64,000 nucleotides of DNA, from the NCBI RefSeq assembly GCF_021502725.1, contig NZ_JAKFFS010000001.1:1922001-1986000 (forward strand), written 5' to 3'. Shown here piece after piece: positions 62,909 to 64,000 of this stretch. The DNA is from Dyadobacter sp. CY345 (GTDB taxonomy: Bacteria; Bacteroidota; Bacteroidia; Cytophagales; Spirosomataceae). The translations under genes were made by a program, and so were the position numbers. Under the pieces are notes generated by a model. The model searched no databases, had not been told where the DNA came from, and worked only from the letters and a program-made list of their open reading frames with translations. The number at the start of each line of letters is the position of its first letter. Position 1 is the first letter of the stretch.

Positions 62909-64000
62909 TTATTCTTTTTCTTGCAATGCACAGAAATGTTCGTAATACTGCCGGACCATTTTATCCCAACCGAAGTTTTGGGCTGTGTAGTCAGGAGCCT
63001 GAACCGAGTTGAATATGTCCGGGTTTTCAATAAAGTCATTCAATGCCTGCGTCCATGCCTGGGAATCAAGCGTAGGAAGCAAGGTGCCGTTTTTTTCATT
63101 ATGTACTGCGCTGGTTATCCCTTCAATATTAGAAGCAAACACCCAATTCCCGGCCAGAGAAGCCTCCAGACAAACCAGCCCGAAACCTTCCATATCGCCT
63201 TCAACTGGTATATTCGGCATTATAAATCCGTCAGAATGATGCAGGATCATTTCTAAATCAGCCTGCGGGAGTTTTCCAAGATGTAGAACTTTGTTTTTAA
63301 GCTCATGTTTGTGCAACTGATGTCTCAGGTTGTTTTCGTCAGAAGGATATCCGAACATCAGCTGTAATTTGTTTTTGATATTCTCCGGGCAAAATTCCCA
63401 AAGTATATCTTTCCATGGCCTCTTGAAGTCGAATGGTCCGACAAATAAGACGATAAAATTTCCATGAACTCCTGGCATAACGTTTTCCAAAAACCAGGAA
63501 AACCCTTTTCGTTTGACAGGTCTTCCAATGGCCAGCAGTATCGTTTTGCCAATGAGGTTGAGTCCATATTTTTCTCGAAAATAACTCAGAAACAAATCCT
63601 GACTGCCCGTTATGGCAAGTTTATGATCTACTCCGTTGCAGATCGTGACCACCTTTTTTTTATCTATTCCACGGTCTACGCAAGCCTTTGCAGTTGCGTC
63701 GCTTACGGCGATGATCAGATCGAAACGATTAAATTTTGGAAGGATTAGTTTCTGATATCTTGTGCTTGGGAAAACAATGTCCAGTCCGTGCACAGTAACC
63801 ACCCTTTTGATATGGTTATAACGCTTATGCCGGAGGGAAACCGTTGCAATTAACGCATCATTAAAATGGATGATCGAAATGGAAGGGAAACTTTCCAAAA
63901 TTCTCATGATACGTTTCTCGAGGGATATAAAGAAACCAAGACGGCTGCCTTTTCCCTCATAAACAAGTGCATGGACTTTGGCTATTTTACCCATTCCGGT
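62909..64000 (-). CDS. Glycosyltransferase family 4, N-terminus cut by window end
   Basis: A GT-B fold glycosyltransferase whose coding frame continues beyond 64000: codons for TG precede the visible MGKIAKVHALVYEGKG segment, where related proteins have an internal GG/GMGKV motif. The acceptor half includes VVTVHGLDIVFP; the donor half has LLAIGRPVKRKGFSWFLE and EGFGLVCLEAS, the EX7E signature region. Transfers a sugar to lipid, polysaccharide or protein; specificity unknown. It ends 70 bases before the start of the Na/Pi gene on the same strand. Confidence 0.88.
   Translation of the reverse strand, partial: TGMGKIAKVHALVYEGKGSRLGFFISLEKRIMRILESFPSISIIHFNDALIATVSLRHKRYNHIKRVVTVHGLDIVFPSTRYQKLILPKFNRFDLIIAVSDATAKACVDRGIDKKKVVTICNGVDHKLAITGSQDLFLSYFREKYGLNLIGKTILLAIGRPVKRKGFSWFLENVMPGVHGNFIVLFVGPFDFKRPWKDILWEFCPENIKNKLQLMFGYPSDENNLRHQLHKHELKNKVLHLGKLPQADLEMILHHSDGFIMPNIPVEGDMEGFGLVCLEASLAGNWVFASNIEGITSAVHNEKNGTLLPTLDSQAWTQALNDFIENPDIFNSVQAPDYTAQNFGWDKMVRQYYEHFCALQEKE

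Noticed and set aside
1..64000. CRISPR arrays, tRNA or rRNA genes, insertion sequences, prophage genes
   Set aside because: Looked for regularly spaced repeats, cloverleaf-like sequence, transposase or phage motifs; none seen by eye. A tRNA or CRISPR scan would settle it.

Overview
The window looks like a chromosomal stretch of a Bacteroidota bacterium, most likely Cytophagales (Dyadobacter/Spirosoma-like). This rests on several traits: a PIG-L deacetylase tail, DUF2490, GLPGLI/DUF4412-like and CarboxypepD_reg-like secreted proteins, a TonB-plug protein, a propeller-type hybrid histidine kinase, MacB-like permeases of about 800 residues, lipoprotein signals, -7 boxes of the TAnnTTTG type, and scarce Shine-Dalgarno sequences. 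I saw no rRNA, tRNA, CRISPR array, phage or insertion sequence.

Layout. 1-5.8 kb: PIG-L tail, small lipoproteins, a lipoprotein alpha/beta hydrolase, then a chromate module (ChrB-AraC fusion regulator, ChrA, DUF2490 barrel) and a VOC protein. 5.9-11.4 kb: an aldo/keto reductase with its AraC regulator and a large plug-bearing secreted protein. 11.5-31.1 kb: an accessory-looking zone of repeated regulator-plus-oxidoreductase modules (AraC with SDR, HxlR with NmrA-type reductase, HxlR beside pirin-DoxX, an RclA-like flavoprotein), interrupted by gene remnants. 31.3-38.4 kb: SRPBCC, Dps, a cytochrome P460 pair, a LytTR response regulator, a hybrid kinase with HPt, an ABM protein and an SRAP protein. 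38.5-50 kb: hydrolase, further AraC regulators, an inositol-phosphatase-like protein, a Gfo/Idh/MocA oxidoreductase, a serine hydrolase and an AraC-NmrA pair. 50.3-64 kb: a 1416-residue hybrid kinase, a permease, a zinc amidohydrolase-type protein, an MDR reductase, a Na/Pi transporter and a glycosyltransferase cut by the window edge.

Main theme. Complete AraC regulators fall by eye into two main groups. One group (5927, 18210) sits next to targets carrying direct repeats of TGAGCC/TGAGCT at 22-23 bp spacing. The other (20148, 48086) sits next to targets carrying direct repeats at exactly 21 bp spacing. Two SDR paralogues 11 kb apart share the same promoter-operator block, while the regulator beside one of them survives only as a C-terminal fragment, which suggests cross-regulation by the intact one. 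Two HxlR regulators keep an N-terminal cysteine and face palindrome-bearing divergent promoters. Together with pirin, RclA-like reductase, Dps, DJ-1/PfpI and chromate efflux, the region reads as a set of inducible defences against oxidants and reactive electrophiles. That function is inference; the sequences of the operators and remnants are seen directly.
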